Notes: a model not told the origin generated them from the sequence alone. DNA of 6,667 nt from Planctomycetota bacterium (GCA_003644175.1 QNBS01000128.1:1-6667); one strand, 5' to 3'; counted from the stretch's first letter, positions 1-4,941 are shown. Translations and numbers: made by a program.

Positions 1-1
1 C

Positions 2-253
2 CCAACAAGCCCCATTGCCAGGCGGCAAGTTCAAACGCACCAAAATCAAACATACCTGCAATCCTCTCTTGCTGCGGCCGATGAGGCAATGTCGGCGCCT
101 CGGCAACCCAAAGAGGCGTATCGTACGGAATATGCCATGAAAAACAACACTTTTCTGTTGCCTGCCCGGAACACAACGGCTTTGTTCCTCGACGGCCACT
201 CCGAGTGGATAGCGGTCGAGGATAATCTGCCGAGACTGTGGCGGCCTAAGTAA
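2..253 (+). CDS. 3' end of a prepilin-like (H-X9-DG type) protein, partial
   Basis: An open frame enters from the left edge and runs 83 codons to a TAA at 251-253, so only the C-terminus is present. The last residues read TTALFLDGHSEWIAVEDNLP followed by RLWRPK. This resembles the tail of the prepilin-type N-terminal cleavage/methylation proteins that are abundant in Planctomycetota, whose C-terminal motif is a His, nine residues, then Asp-Gly, followed by His and an aromatic or hydrophobic stretch. Here the DGH is clear, but the position nine residues before the Asp is Pro rather than His, so the motif is incomplete. Such proteins are expected to be membrane-anchored pseudopilins exported by a type II secretion-like or type IV pilus machinery. 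The N-terminal prepilin peptide, which would settle the assignment, lies outside the window. The gene converges on fliS with only nine bases between the stop codons. Confidence 0.6.
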   Translation, partial: PTSPIARRQVQTHQNQTYLQSSLAAADEAMSAPRQPKEAYRTEYAMKNNTFLLPARNTTALFLDGHSEWIAVEDNLPRLWRPK

Positions 254-262
254 AGGGCTTCT

Positions 263-595
263 TTAACCGGTGGCTGTCTTCCAGCTAAGGTTGAGATCTT
301 CCAGCAGAGCGATCGCTTCACGCAGCATTTGCGGGTTATGTTCGGTGTTTGCCCTGGTCAGATGCCTGCTGAGAAAGTTGTATATGCGGTGGAGGTTTGT
401 GGCGACATTTGAGCCTCCGTCGAGATCCACCGACGAGTTAAGTTCCATGACAATGTCCTGGGCGTTCTTGACATTGCCGCCGGCTGCGGGGAGGTTGTCG
501 TCGTCCAGGTCGCGTATCGCCTGATTGAGATACGCAATAGCCTTATCATACAGTATGATAATTATCTTGTCGGTATGTACGCCCAGTCCCGGCAT
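263..595 (-). CDS. fliS: FliS flagellar export chaperone
   Basis: The 110-residue product matches FliS, the cytosolic chaperone that binds the C-terminus of flagellin, prevents premature polymerisation and delivers it to the flagellar type III export gate. Recognisable family blocks are the first helix ILYDKAIAYLNQAI (about 14-27), NAQDIVMELNSSVDLDGG (44-61) and the LLEDLNLSWKTA tail (98-109) with its conserved Trp105. FliS proteins are usually about 120-135 residues and begin with a short segment containing N-A-Y-x-x-Y before the first helix. That segment is missing here. The frame is closed by a TGA at 623-625, so no longer version is available except by non-standard initiation. The ATG at 595 is supported by AAAAGG seven bases upstream. 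The gene appears monocistronic, with a TATAAT box about 36 bp upstream. No fliD or flagellin lies beside it, which is unusual. Family assignment is fairly secure. Confidence 0.88.
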   Translation of the reverse strand: MPGLGVHTDKIIIILYDKAIAYLNQAIRDLDDDNLPAAGGNVKNAQDIVMELNSSVDLDGGSNVATNLHRIYNFLSRHLTRANTEHNPQMLREAIALLEDLNLSWKTATG

Positions 596-630
596 CGGCG
601 AACCTTTTCTAAAAACAGCCTCTCACATAA

Positions 631-658
631 ATTATACAATATAATTTGCTTGAAGAAA
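631..658 (-). promoter_or_regulatory. Probable housekeeping promoter of fliS
   Basis: On the minus strand a perfect TATAAT lies at 636-631, about 36 bp before the fliS start codon. The best -35 candidate is TTTCTT at 658-653 with a 16-bp spacer, which matches the consensus poorly. The surrounding DNA is AT-rich. The element overlaps a divergent sigma-28-like promoter on the plus strand, so the two could compete for polymerase. Confidence 0.5.
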
Positions 659-668
659 GTGCCGATAA
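642..668 (+). promoter_or_regulatory. Sigma-28 (FliA)-like promoter, plus strand
   Basis: A perfect GCCGATAA (661-668) matches the -10 element recognised by FliA/sigma-28, the late flagellar sigma factor. TAAT (642-645) lies at the -35 position, 15 bp before it; the consensus is TAAA with about 15 bp. It points away from fliS into a region with no recognisable gene. Transcription should begin near 675. A hairpin with a T-tract ends at 730, so the predicted product would be a very short RNA unless polymerase reads through. Confidence 0.5.
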
Positions 669-691
669 TACTACTGATAAAGGGCCATCCC

Positions 692-730
692 CGCCGGCGT
701 GTAAAGCTGCGCAAACGGCGAGATTTTTTT
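692..730 (+). terminator. Candidate Rho-independent terminator
   Basis: CGCCG (692-696) pairs with CGGCG (716-720), and inside it GCG (697-699) can pair with CGC (710-712), leaving a ten-base loop. AGA and then seven T residues (724-730) follow. It is correctly oriented to stop plus-strand transcription from the sigma-28-like promoter at 642-668. The stem is short, so it is only a moderate candidate. Confidence 0.4.
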
Positions 731-753
731 GTGCGAGGCGAGGCCGGCCGGAC

Positions 754-782
754 TAAAGAATTTTGCGCGGTTGTGCCGATTA
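754..782 (+). promoter_or_regulatory. Second sigma-28-like promoter motif, plus strand
   Basis: TAAAGAAT (754-761) and GCCGATTA (775-782) resemble the -35 and -10 parts of the flagellar sigma-28 consensus. The gap between TAAA and GCCG is 17 bp, one or two longer than usual, and the -10 differs from GCCGATAA at one position. It lies in the gene-less region and is followed 42 bp later by an ATG (825) opening a 17-codon frame that starts MANRIN. Confidence 0.35.
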
Positions 783-840
783 TTACCTTTGACCTCTTAC
801 TAATTACTGCCCGCGTCTTTCGCAATGGCAAATAGAATCA

Positions 841-900
841 ACGCTTGTGGCGCTGATAAACAAAACCACACAAAATAAGCGGAAGCGTGGGCGGTTTTTT
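841..900 (+). terminator. Possible terminator: nested stem with T-tract
   Basis: ACGCTT (841-846) is perfectly complementary to AAGCGT (883-888), and within it GTGG (847-850) can pair with CCAC (866-869). Six T residues (895-900) follow, but six bases separate them from the stem, which is not ideal for intrinsic termination. It could end a transcript from the motif at 754-782. Confidence 0.25.
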
Positions 901-1173
901 GCGCAATCATCGTGGACGCCTCGCAACAGTATCAGTCGGACCCCCTCCGGCTTTCGCAGCAAAAAGCATGTCGCAGCATCACAGTATCAACTCCTGTAAT
1001 ATAGATACGGGCGCCTTCTCAGCAAAGCGGCAATCTGCAGCCGGGAACTATACCCATCTTCGGCGGGACAATTGCTTTGCAAACGCAGGCAAATACGCAT
1101 TAACTTTTGAAATTGAACGTCCGATAGCAGATTGCAGACGTGATTTATTGCAAATCGCCGCAAATGGGGTGTT

Positions 1174-1193
1174 GCCGGAAACGGATTTCCGGC
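1174..1193. repeat. Perfect 8-bp hairpin with tetraloop
   Basis: GCCGGAAA (1174-1181) and TTTCCGGC (1186-1193) form a perfect eight-base-pair stem around the loop CGGA. The plus strand continues with a pyrimidine-rich stretch (about 1201-1208) but no clean T-run, so it is at best a weak terminator. It could be an RNA fold upstream of the recombinase gene or a protein-binding palindrome. Confidence 0.45.
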
Positions 1194-1258
1194 CGGTGCA
1201 GTTTCTTTGCTTGAACAGTTTGAGTGCTTAATTCTCCTTTAAGAGCATGTTTGAGTCG

Positions 1259-1296
1259 TCCCGAACGGGCAGGAAGGGACACAAGTCCGTTCGGGA
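1259..1296. repeat. 10-bp inverted repeat upstream of the recombinase gene
   Basis: TCCCGAACGG (1259-1268) and CCGTTCGGGA (1287-1296) are perfect inverted repeats separated by 18 bases, ending about 52 bp before the recombinase start codon. No T-tract follows on either strand, so a terminator is unlikely. The arms do not resemble the 11-bp arms and short central region of a dif site. It may be an operator, a leader RNA fold, or a binding site for the recombinase itself; the sequence alone does not decide. Confidence 0.5.
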
Positions 1297-1348
1297 GCTA
1301 TGCTCGGCGCTTAAAACTGATGGGTTGAATGTTGGTGGTGTTTGAAGA

Positions 1349-2329
1349 ATGGTCGGTGCCAATATGAAAAGTTGTGAACTGATACAGGAATTTCTGGACT
1401 ATCTGCGTAACGTCAAACGTTTCAGCGATAACACGATCAGGAGCTATGCCCTTGATCTGGAACATTACGCCCGGTTTCTGATTGAACGGCCTTCGCCGGG
1501 GGCGGTTGATACAGGCCCGGCGGCTTATACTTCCAGGGCCACAGCCACTGCCGTATCGACTGGGACGGACACGATTGTCGCCGGAGCGCTTCTTGCCGCG
1601 GACACAGATGCCGTCAGGAGTTTCATGGAACATCTCAATGAAAATGATTACAGCCAGTCGACAAAGATTCGAAGGCTCTCGACGATACGGACTTTTTACA
1701 GATTTCTGGTGAGCCGAAACCGTTTGGAGACCAATCCCGCCCAGGCCGTCAAATTGCCTAAGAAGTGCAAGGAACCGCCGCGAATAATGGAAGACGAGCA
1801 GGTGCAGCGCCTGCTTGCGGCGCCGGATACTCACACGCTGCTCGGCGCCCGGGACCGGGCAATTCTCGAATTGCTCTACTGCACGGGCTTGCGCATCAGC
1901 GAACTGGTCGAGTTGAATATGGACAATATCGATTTCCTGAGCGATGCAGTGCACGTGAAAAGCCCCGGCCGAAAAGAGAGAGTCATCCCCATCTGGTCCT
2001 CGGGGATTCAGTCGCTGCAGAATTACATCACACTACGAAACAAGCGCTCGCAGAGCGATGCGGCGTTTGCAAACAGGATTCTGTTCGTCAACAAGAACGG
2101 CCGGCGCCTCAGTTCCAGAAGCGTTCGCCGAAAGATGGACAAGTATCTGATCAAGGCGGATATCGATCCGTCGATCAGTCCGCGCACGCTGCGCCACAGT
2201 TTTGCCGTCAACATGCTGCGCGGCGGCTCGGATATTCATACGGTTCGCGAAATGTTGGGGCATCAATCGCTGTCGACGACGAGAGCCTACAGACAATTAG
2301 CCAGGAAGACGGAAGAAGAGAATCTGTGA
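1349..2329 (+). CDS. XerC/XerD-like tyrosine recombinase with atypical active site
   Basis: The 326-residue protein has the two-domain layout of Xer-type tyrosine recombinases, which cut and rejoin DNA through a tyrosine intermediate. The N-terminal SAM-like DNA-binding domain covers about 8-137 (LIQEFLDYLR, STIRTFYRFLV) and the catalytic domain about 146-318. Visible catalytic residues are Arg182 (CTGLRISELV), Arg282 (TLRHSF), His305 (LGHQSLSTT) and the nucleophile Tyr314 (RAYRQL). Two positions are unusual: the GKG beta-hairpin Lys is replaced in KSPGRKER (Pro206, with a Lys at 204), and the first residue of HxxR is Arg279. The N-terminal domain also carries an extra Ala/Thr/Gly-rich stretch (about 48-84), making it longer than the roughly 300 residues of typical XerC/D. 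ATG 1349 is taken as the start; ATG 1364 is a plausible alternative and neither has a strong ribosome site. A TPR gene follows 51 bp later, probably in the same operon. Whether it is the chromosome-dimer resolvase or a more specialised integrase cannot be told. Confidence 0.88.
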   Translation: MVGANMKSCELIQEFLDYLRNVKRFSDNTIRSYALDLEHYARFLIERPSPGAVDTGPAAYTSRATATAVSTGTDTIVAGALLAADTDAVRSFMEHLNENDYSQSTKIRRLSTIRTFYRFLVSRNRLETNPAQAVKLPKKCKEPPRIMEDEQVQRLLAAPDTHTLLGARDRAILELLYCTGLRISELVELNMDNIDFLSDAVHVKSPGRKERVIPIWSSGIQSLQNYITLRNKRSQSDAAFANRILFVNKNGRRLSSRSVRRKMDKYLIKADIDPSISPRTLRHSFAVNMLRGGSDIHTVREMLGHQSLSTTRAYRQLARKTEEENL

Positions 2330-2368
2330 GCATCGTTCGCAAAACTCGAAATCGGACAAACGGATTTT

Positions 2369-2374
2369 AAGGAG
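2369..2374 (+). promoter_or_regulatory. Strong ribosome binding site of the TPR gene
   Basis: AAGGAG sits six bases before the ATG at 2381, the best Shine-Dalgarno match in the window. It fixes the start of the TPR protein and argues that this small frame is a real, translated gene. Confidence 0.75.
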
Positions 2375-2380
2375 ACCGGC

Positions 2381-2869
2381 ATGGAAACGGGCGGAAAAGA
2401 TACTGCCAGGAGACTCGAACGACTTTGCGACGACTATGAAGTGCTGATGCGGAGGGCTGATTTCTGTTCTGCATCGGCGGCGAGCGAACACGCCCGGCAA
2501 TGCTATTGCCGAAAAGCGATATCGATGTATTCCCGGTGTCTGGAACTGGACGTCGCCGATATGACCGCCCTGCTCGGTCTGTTCGAGATATCCCACCAGG
2601 CAGGCGATCTGGAGAAGATAGAGTATTTCCTGATGCGATACCTGGCGACATATCCGCACGATGTCACAATCATGCTCTGCCTGGCGAGCGTTCACCTGCA
2701 GGCCGAGCAATTCGACGCGGCCCGTCAAATCCTGACCGATGTGTTGATTATCGATGCGGACAACATGACGGCCGTCGATCTGATCGAAGAGCTGGATCAT
2801 ATGGAAGGCCAGGACAGTATCGAGCATATCAAAGAGACGTACCTGATGCAGCCGGTCCGGGGGCGATAA
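2381..2869 (+). CDS. Small tetratricopeptide (TPR) repeat protein
   Basis: The 162-residue product consists almost entirely of helical TPR-like repeats. Units can be placed at about 40-62 (CRKAISMYSRCLELD), 63-96 (GLFEISHQAGDLEKIEYFL followed by MRYLATYP) and 97-130 (CLASVHLQAEQFDAARQIL followed by TDVLIID). Each shows the usual pattern of small and bulky hydrophobic residues and ends in an acidic D/P-containing turn. The first 35 residues are charged and helical. No signal peptide or membrane segment is visible, so it is probably cytosolic. TPR arrays bind other proteins, and the partner is unknown. The upstream recombinase gene, 51 bp away on the same strand, suggests co-transcription but not a shared function. 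I do not recognise a named family. Confidence 0.82.
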   Translation: METGGKDTARRLERLCDDYEVLMRRADFCSASAASEHARQCYCRKAISMYSRCLELDVADMTALLGLFEISHQAGDLEKIEYFLMRYLATYPHDVTIMLCLASVHLQAEQFDAARQILTDVLIIDADNMTAVDLIEELDHMEGQDSIEHIKETYLMQPVRGR

Positions 2870-2929
2870 CACACACGCGCCCTGCACACCGAATTAGTCG
2901 GCCCATTTTGCCCGTCCGGCCAAAAATTA

Positions 2930-2968
2930 CACCAGGCCGGCCGTATGGCTCGCCTGGTGCAATAATGT
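2930..2968 (-). terminator. Hairpin terminator, best read on the minus strand
   Basis: CACCAGGC (2930-2937) and GCCTGGTG (2952-2959) form a perfect eight-base-pair stem with a 14-base loop. Read on the minus strand the stem is followed by TAATTTTT, a fair T-tract, so it would end transcripts arriving from the small ORF at 2990-3172. On the plus strand the downstream sequence is not T-rich, but the same stem lies 61 bp beyond the TPR stop codon. Confidence 0.6.
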
Positions 2969-2989
2969 AATCAAGCAGATTGCATTGCG

Positions 2990-3172
2990 TTAAGAGTTAA
3001 AATCGCTGAAGTCCTCGCTGTCATTTAGCGGGATGGCCTTTTCCGCCGCGACCTTCGTTTCGGCCTTTTGCGGCTTGGCGGCGTTTTGCTGTGTTACCTT
3101 GTCCATCTGACTAAACGACAGCGTCATCAGCGATACCTGCTGCAGGGAAAAACACCTGTCTATAATTGCCAC
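2990..3172 (-). CDS. Possible small protein of unknown function
   Basis: This 60-residue frame begins with GTG at 3172 and ends with TAA at 2990. The first half is mildly hydrophobic (CFSLQQVSLMTLSFSQMDKV) and the second half is rich in Lys, Ala, Gln and Glu, with an acidic tail NDSEDFSDFNS. I recognise no family. No ribosome binding site precedes the GTG on the minus strand; an internal ATG would give a 45-residue product beginning MTLSFSQMDK. In favour of a real gene are the well-placed downstream hairpin/T-tract terminator and the biased composition. The frame stays open for about 21 codons upstream of the GTG without a standard start. It is divergent from the response regulator. Confidence 0.35.
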   Translation of the reverse strand: MAIIDRCFSLQQVSLMTLSFSQMDKVTQQNAAKPQKAETKVAAEKAIPLNDSEDFSDFNS

Positions 3173-3249
3173 TTCGGGAGGAGCTTTCGGCGATTTAACC
3201 TCAAAACAAAAAATGATCCGACAAGGCTCAACTTATTTGACTAAAGTCG

Positions 3250-3277
3250 TAAAAACGCCCGCCTAAAGTGCCGATAA
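3250..3277 (+). promoter_or_regulatory. Sigma-28 (FliA)-like promoter of the response regulator
   Basis: TAAA (3250-3253) and a perfect GCCGATAA (3270-3277) are separated by 16 bp, within the spacing seen for sigma-28/sigma-D promoters. The motif faces the response regulator gene, whose start lies about 100 bp downstream. A TAAAG at 3242 is a competing but too distant -35. This would place the regulator in the late flagellar regulon. It is the best of the three sigma-28-like motifs here. Confidence 0.6.
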
Positions 3278-3298
3278 CCTTATGGATACGGACAGCGA

Positions 3299-3326
3299 CT
3301 GATACATCTTATGGGGGCTGTATCGG
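3299..3326 (+). repeat. Hairpin in the response-regulator leader
   Basis: GATACA (3301-3306) pairs with TGTATC (3319-3324), extended outward by a G-T and a C-G pair, around a 12-base G-rich loop. It falls just after the expected start of transcription from the sigma-28-like promoter, so it would sit near the 5' end of the message. Confidence 0.35.
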
Positions 3327-3366
3327 ACCCGGGGGCGGCATACGCAGATCCCTCGGGGACATTACA

Positions 3367-3435
3367 ATGCCGGGTTTGTGGGTGCGAAAATGGCAAGAGC
3401 AGGCAAAACAAAAGCCAGGCCGAGCAGGGTCTTGA
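3367..3435 (+). other. Possible 22-codon leader ORF overlapping the regulator start
   Basis: ATG 3367 is preceded by GGGGA seven bases upstream, a better ribosome site than either start of the response regulator. It opens a 22-residue frame (MPGLWVRKWQEQ...) that overlaps the regulator's first codons in another register and stops at 3435. It might couple or limit translation of the regulator, or simply be chance. Confidence 0.25.
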
Positions 3436-4073
3436 TAGCCGACGAGTTTCCGCTGGTGCGCGAGGCGCTGGCGGATAAAGTCAACGCCGCCGAAGACCTG
3501 ATCTCGTGCGGCAGGGCCGACGCCGCCGCCGGAGTGATCAGCGCCATCGAAGAACTCCGTCCCGACGCGCTGGTGCTGAGTCTGCATCTTCCGGGCGCCG
3601 GCGGCTTTGAGTTGATTCGGAAGATTCGCTTGGCGCACCCTGATTTGCCCATGCTGGTCCTTGCCACCCGCAGCGATTCGGCACAGGCGGCGCAGGCGCT
3701 TCGGGCGGGCGCCAAAGGATATATCTCAAAACGCCGGGACGCCGAAACAATCATCGAAGCGATTCGACATATTCTGACCGGAAAACTCTGGGTGAACAAG
3801 GACTTCATGCCGAATCTCCTGGACCGCTATTTCGGCAAGAAACTCACTCACGCCAACATCAGGGACCTGCTGACCAGACGCCAACTGCAAATCTTCGAAA
3901 TGATCGGCAAAGGCGTAACAACCAGGGAGATCGCCGCCCGATTGTTTATCAGCCAGAGAACCGTGGAGAGCCATCGCGACCATATCAAGGTCAAACTGAA
4001 AGTTGACGATGTCTTCAAACTCCACCAAATGGCCTTCGAGTGGGTACAGGAAGATGCTTCCCCGCAACCTTAA
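3378..4073 (+). CDS. NarL/FixJ-type response regulator with Ser in place of phospho-Asp
   Basis: The 231-residue protein has a receiver domain (about 16-135) and a LuxR/GerE-type helix-turn-helix (about 163-225). In the receiver, the acidic pair is present as Asp22-Glu23 (VLIADEFP) and the switch Lys is Lys118 (AGAKGYISK). The aspartate that normally ends the third strand is Ser68 (DALVLSLHLPGAGG), and the usual switch Thr/Ser position appears to be Ala96. Normal phosphorylation therefore looks impossible, making this a pseudo-receiver regulator. The HTH is intact: LTRRQLQIFEMIGKGVTTREI then AARLFISQRTVESHRDHIK, so DNA binding is expected. The start is GTG 3378 or ATG 3390; neither has a clear ribosome site. 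A sigma-28-like promoter about 100 bp upstream suggests expression with late flagellar genes. No histidine kinase is adjacent. The target genes are unknown. Confidence 0.9.
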   Translation: MGAKMARAGKTKARPSRVLIADEFPLVREALADKVNAAEDLISCGRADAAAGVISAIEELRPDALVLSLHLPGAGGFELIRKIRLAHPDLPMLVLATRSDSAQAAQALRAGAKGYISKRRDAETIIEAIRHILTGKLWVNKDFMPNLLDRYFGKKLTHANIRDLLTRRQLQIFEMIGKGVTTREIAARLFISQRTVESHRDHIKVKLKVDDVFKLHQMAFEWVQEDASPQP

Positions 4074-4078
4074 GTCGG

Positions 4079-4110
4079 CCGGGCATTGCCGCATGTTGTC
4101 AATTGCCCGG
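4079..4110. terminator. Hairpin between convergent genes
   Basis: CCGGGCATTG (4079-4088) pairs with CAATTGCCCGG (4100-4110) through ten base pairs with one bulged T and an 11-base loop. It starts six bases after the response-regulator stop and includes the last codons of the convergent ybaK-like gene. Neither strand has a U-tract, so it may be a bidirectional pause or RNA-stability element rather than a classical intrinsic terminator. Confidence 0.5.
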
Positions 4111-4560
4111 ATACCCGAACGAGAAAATACGCGGGCTGGCCAGCCGTTTGTATTCGGCCATGGTCATGAAAACAGCCTTGTCATACGTCTCGCCCTGAAA
4201 GGCGATGTACTCTTCGTTTTCCAGTGAGGCATCCATCAGCGTCGGCAGGCCGTACAGCGTACCGAAGGGCGACTCGGCGCCGACCTGGCAGCACGGAAAA
4301 AGCCCGCCCGTATCGCGGTCGTCCACAAATTCGACGCTCCGGGCGCCGAGTTTGGCTTTGACAATATTCAGATCGACGCCACAGTAAACAGGAACAACAC
4401 ACATATAGTTTTTTCCGTCGGCCCGAATGACTATGGGCCTGGCCACTTGCACGCCGCTGATATGTCTGCCGGCGACAACCTCCTGCACACTCAAAGAAGG
4501 CTGATGACATTCAACCTCATACTCCGCTGTAAATTTGTCTAAAAACTCCAATACATGCAT
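4099..4560 (-). CDS. YbaK/EbsC-family aminoacyl-tRNA deacylase-like protein
   Basis: The 153-residue protein matches the YbaK/EbsC/ProX editing-domain family, whose members hydrolyse mischarged tRNAs such as Cys- or Ala-tRNA(Pro) in the cytosol. Visible family blocks are the N-terminal LEFLDKFTAEYEVECHQPS (4-22), the strand VVAGRHISGVQVARPIVIRA (28-47), the helix VDLNIVKAKLGARSVEFVDD (62-81) and the signature VGAESPFGTLYGLPTLMDASL (93-113). The length is normal for stand-alone members. One oddity is that the position usually held by an invariant Lys (AK-x-V/L) is Arg41 (VARPIV). This may weaken or alter catalysis; some planctomycete-type relatives also act on unknown substrates. The ATG at 4560 is well supported by AAGGGG about seven bases upstream. 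It is transcribed alone, from a promoter near 4642-4670, convergent with the response regulator. Substrate cannot be inferred. Confidence 0.88.
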   Translation of the reverse strand: MHVLEFLDKFTAEYEVECHQPSLSVQEVVAGRHISGVQVARPIVIRADGKNYMCVVPVYCGVDLNIVKAKLGARSVEFVDDRDTGGLFPCCQVGAESPFGTLYGLPTLMDASLENEEYIAFQGETYDKAVFMTMAEYKRLASPRIFSFGYPGN

Positions 4561-4641
4561 GCTACATCCCCTTTTCTTAATCGGCGCGTCCGGCCCCCGT
4601 TAATCACATTAATTTCCGGTTGGGCCGTCTTATACTTAAAG

Positions 4642-4690
4642 ATTATACGTTCCGGCTCAACGTTTGTACGGAGATACCCGGTTTTTTTTT
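4642..4690 (-). promoter_or_regulatory. Probable promoter of the ybaK-like gene
   Basis: On the minus strand a perfect TATAAT lies at 4647-4642, about 80 bp before the start codon. The -35 (CGTACA, 4670-4665, 17-bp spacer) matches only in its last three bases. A run of nine A residues (4690-4682) sits where an UP element would bind the alpha subunit of RNA polymerase and may compensate for the weak -35. Confidence 0.45.
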
Positions 4691-4941
4691 GCAAATGAAC
4701 CTGCCGCCGGCGGATCGGTTCAGCCATGATCTCATGCGTACGGACAATGGCCCCGCCATATCCCGGCTGGGGACCCTTACCCACTCTGTTCAAGCAATCC
4801 GCCCACCACGGCATAGCAATTTACAGCGCTTTGACAGCAATGTTCTATGCATCGTTTCGCGGCAGGGAGGCGATAATAAGGAAGGCGAAACGTTTTAAGT
4901 TGACGTATATGATATCTCCGGCATTGCCCGGAACAAGTCAG

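Larger units (their letters stand above)
596..1348. other. Long intergenic region between fliS and the recombinase
   Basis: About 750 bp separate the divergent fliS and recombinase genes. I see no convincing protein gene. The longest plus-strand frame (887-1231, GTG start, 114 residues) has no recognisable domain, a composition rich in Ser, Arg and Cys, and spans a perfect hairpin. The region instead holds two sigma-28-like promoter motifs, two terminator-like structures, and stem-loops at 1174-1193 and 1259-1296. A decayed gene, small RNAs, or both would explain this pattern. I recognise no known riboswitch. Confidence 0.6.

Noticed and set aside
900..1230. Cyclic-di-GMP or other riboswitch
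   Set aside because: Short GC/A-rich stretches superficially recall GEMM pieces, but the conserved helices and tetraloop-receptor bases are not present.
887..1231. 114-residue plus-strand frame with a GTG start
   Set aside because: No recognisable domain, unusual composition, and it runs across a perfect 8-bp hairpin; treated as a chance frame in a non-coding region.
1259..1296. dif or attachment site for the recombinase
   Set aside because: The 10-18-10 layout does not fit the 11-6/8-11 geometry of dif, and no second copy is seen in the window; kept only as an inverted repeat.
1298..1954. 218-residue minus-strand frame
   Set aside because: Lies antisense to the clear tyrosine recombinase and has no family features; a shadow.
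1765..2370. 201-residue plus-strand frame
   Set aside because: Overlaps the recombinase catalytic domain in another register; composition typical of an off-frame GC-rich shadow.
2297..2887. 196-residue minus-strand frame
   Set aside because: Antisense to the TPR gene, which has a strong ribosome site and repeat pattern.
4653..4690. Plus-strand terminator before the nine-T run
   Set aside because: Only a weak, bulged stem can be drawn before it and no plus-strand gene ends nearby; better explained as an A-tract upstream of the minus-strand promoter.
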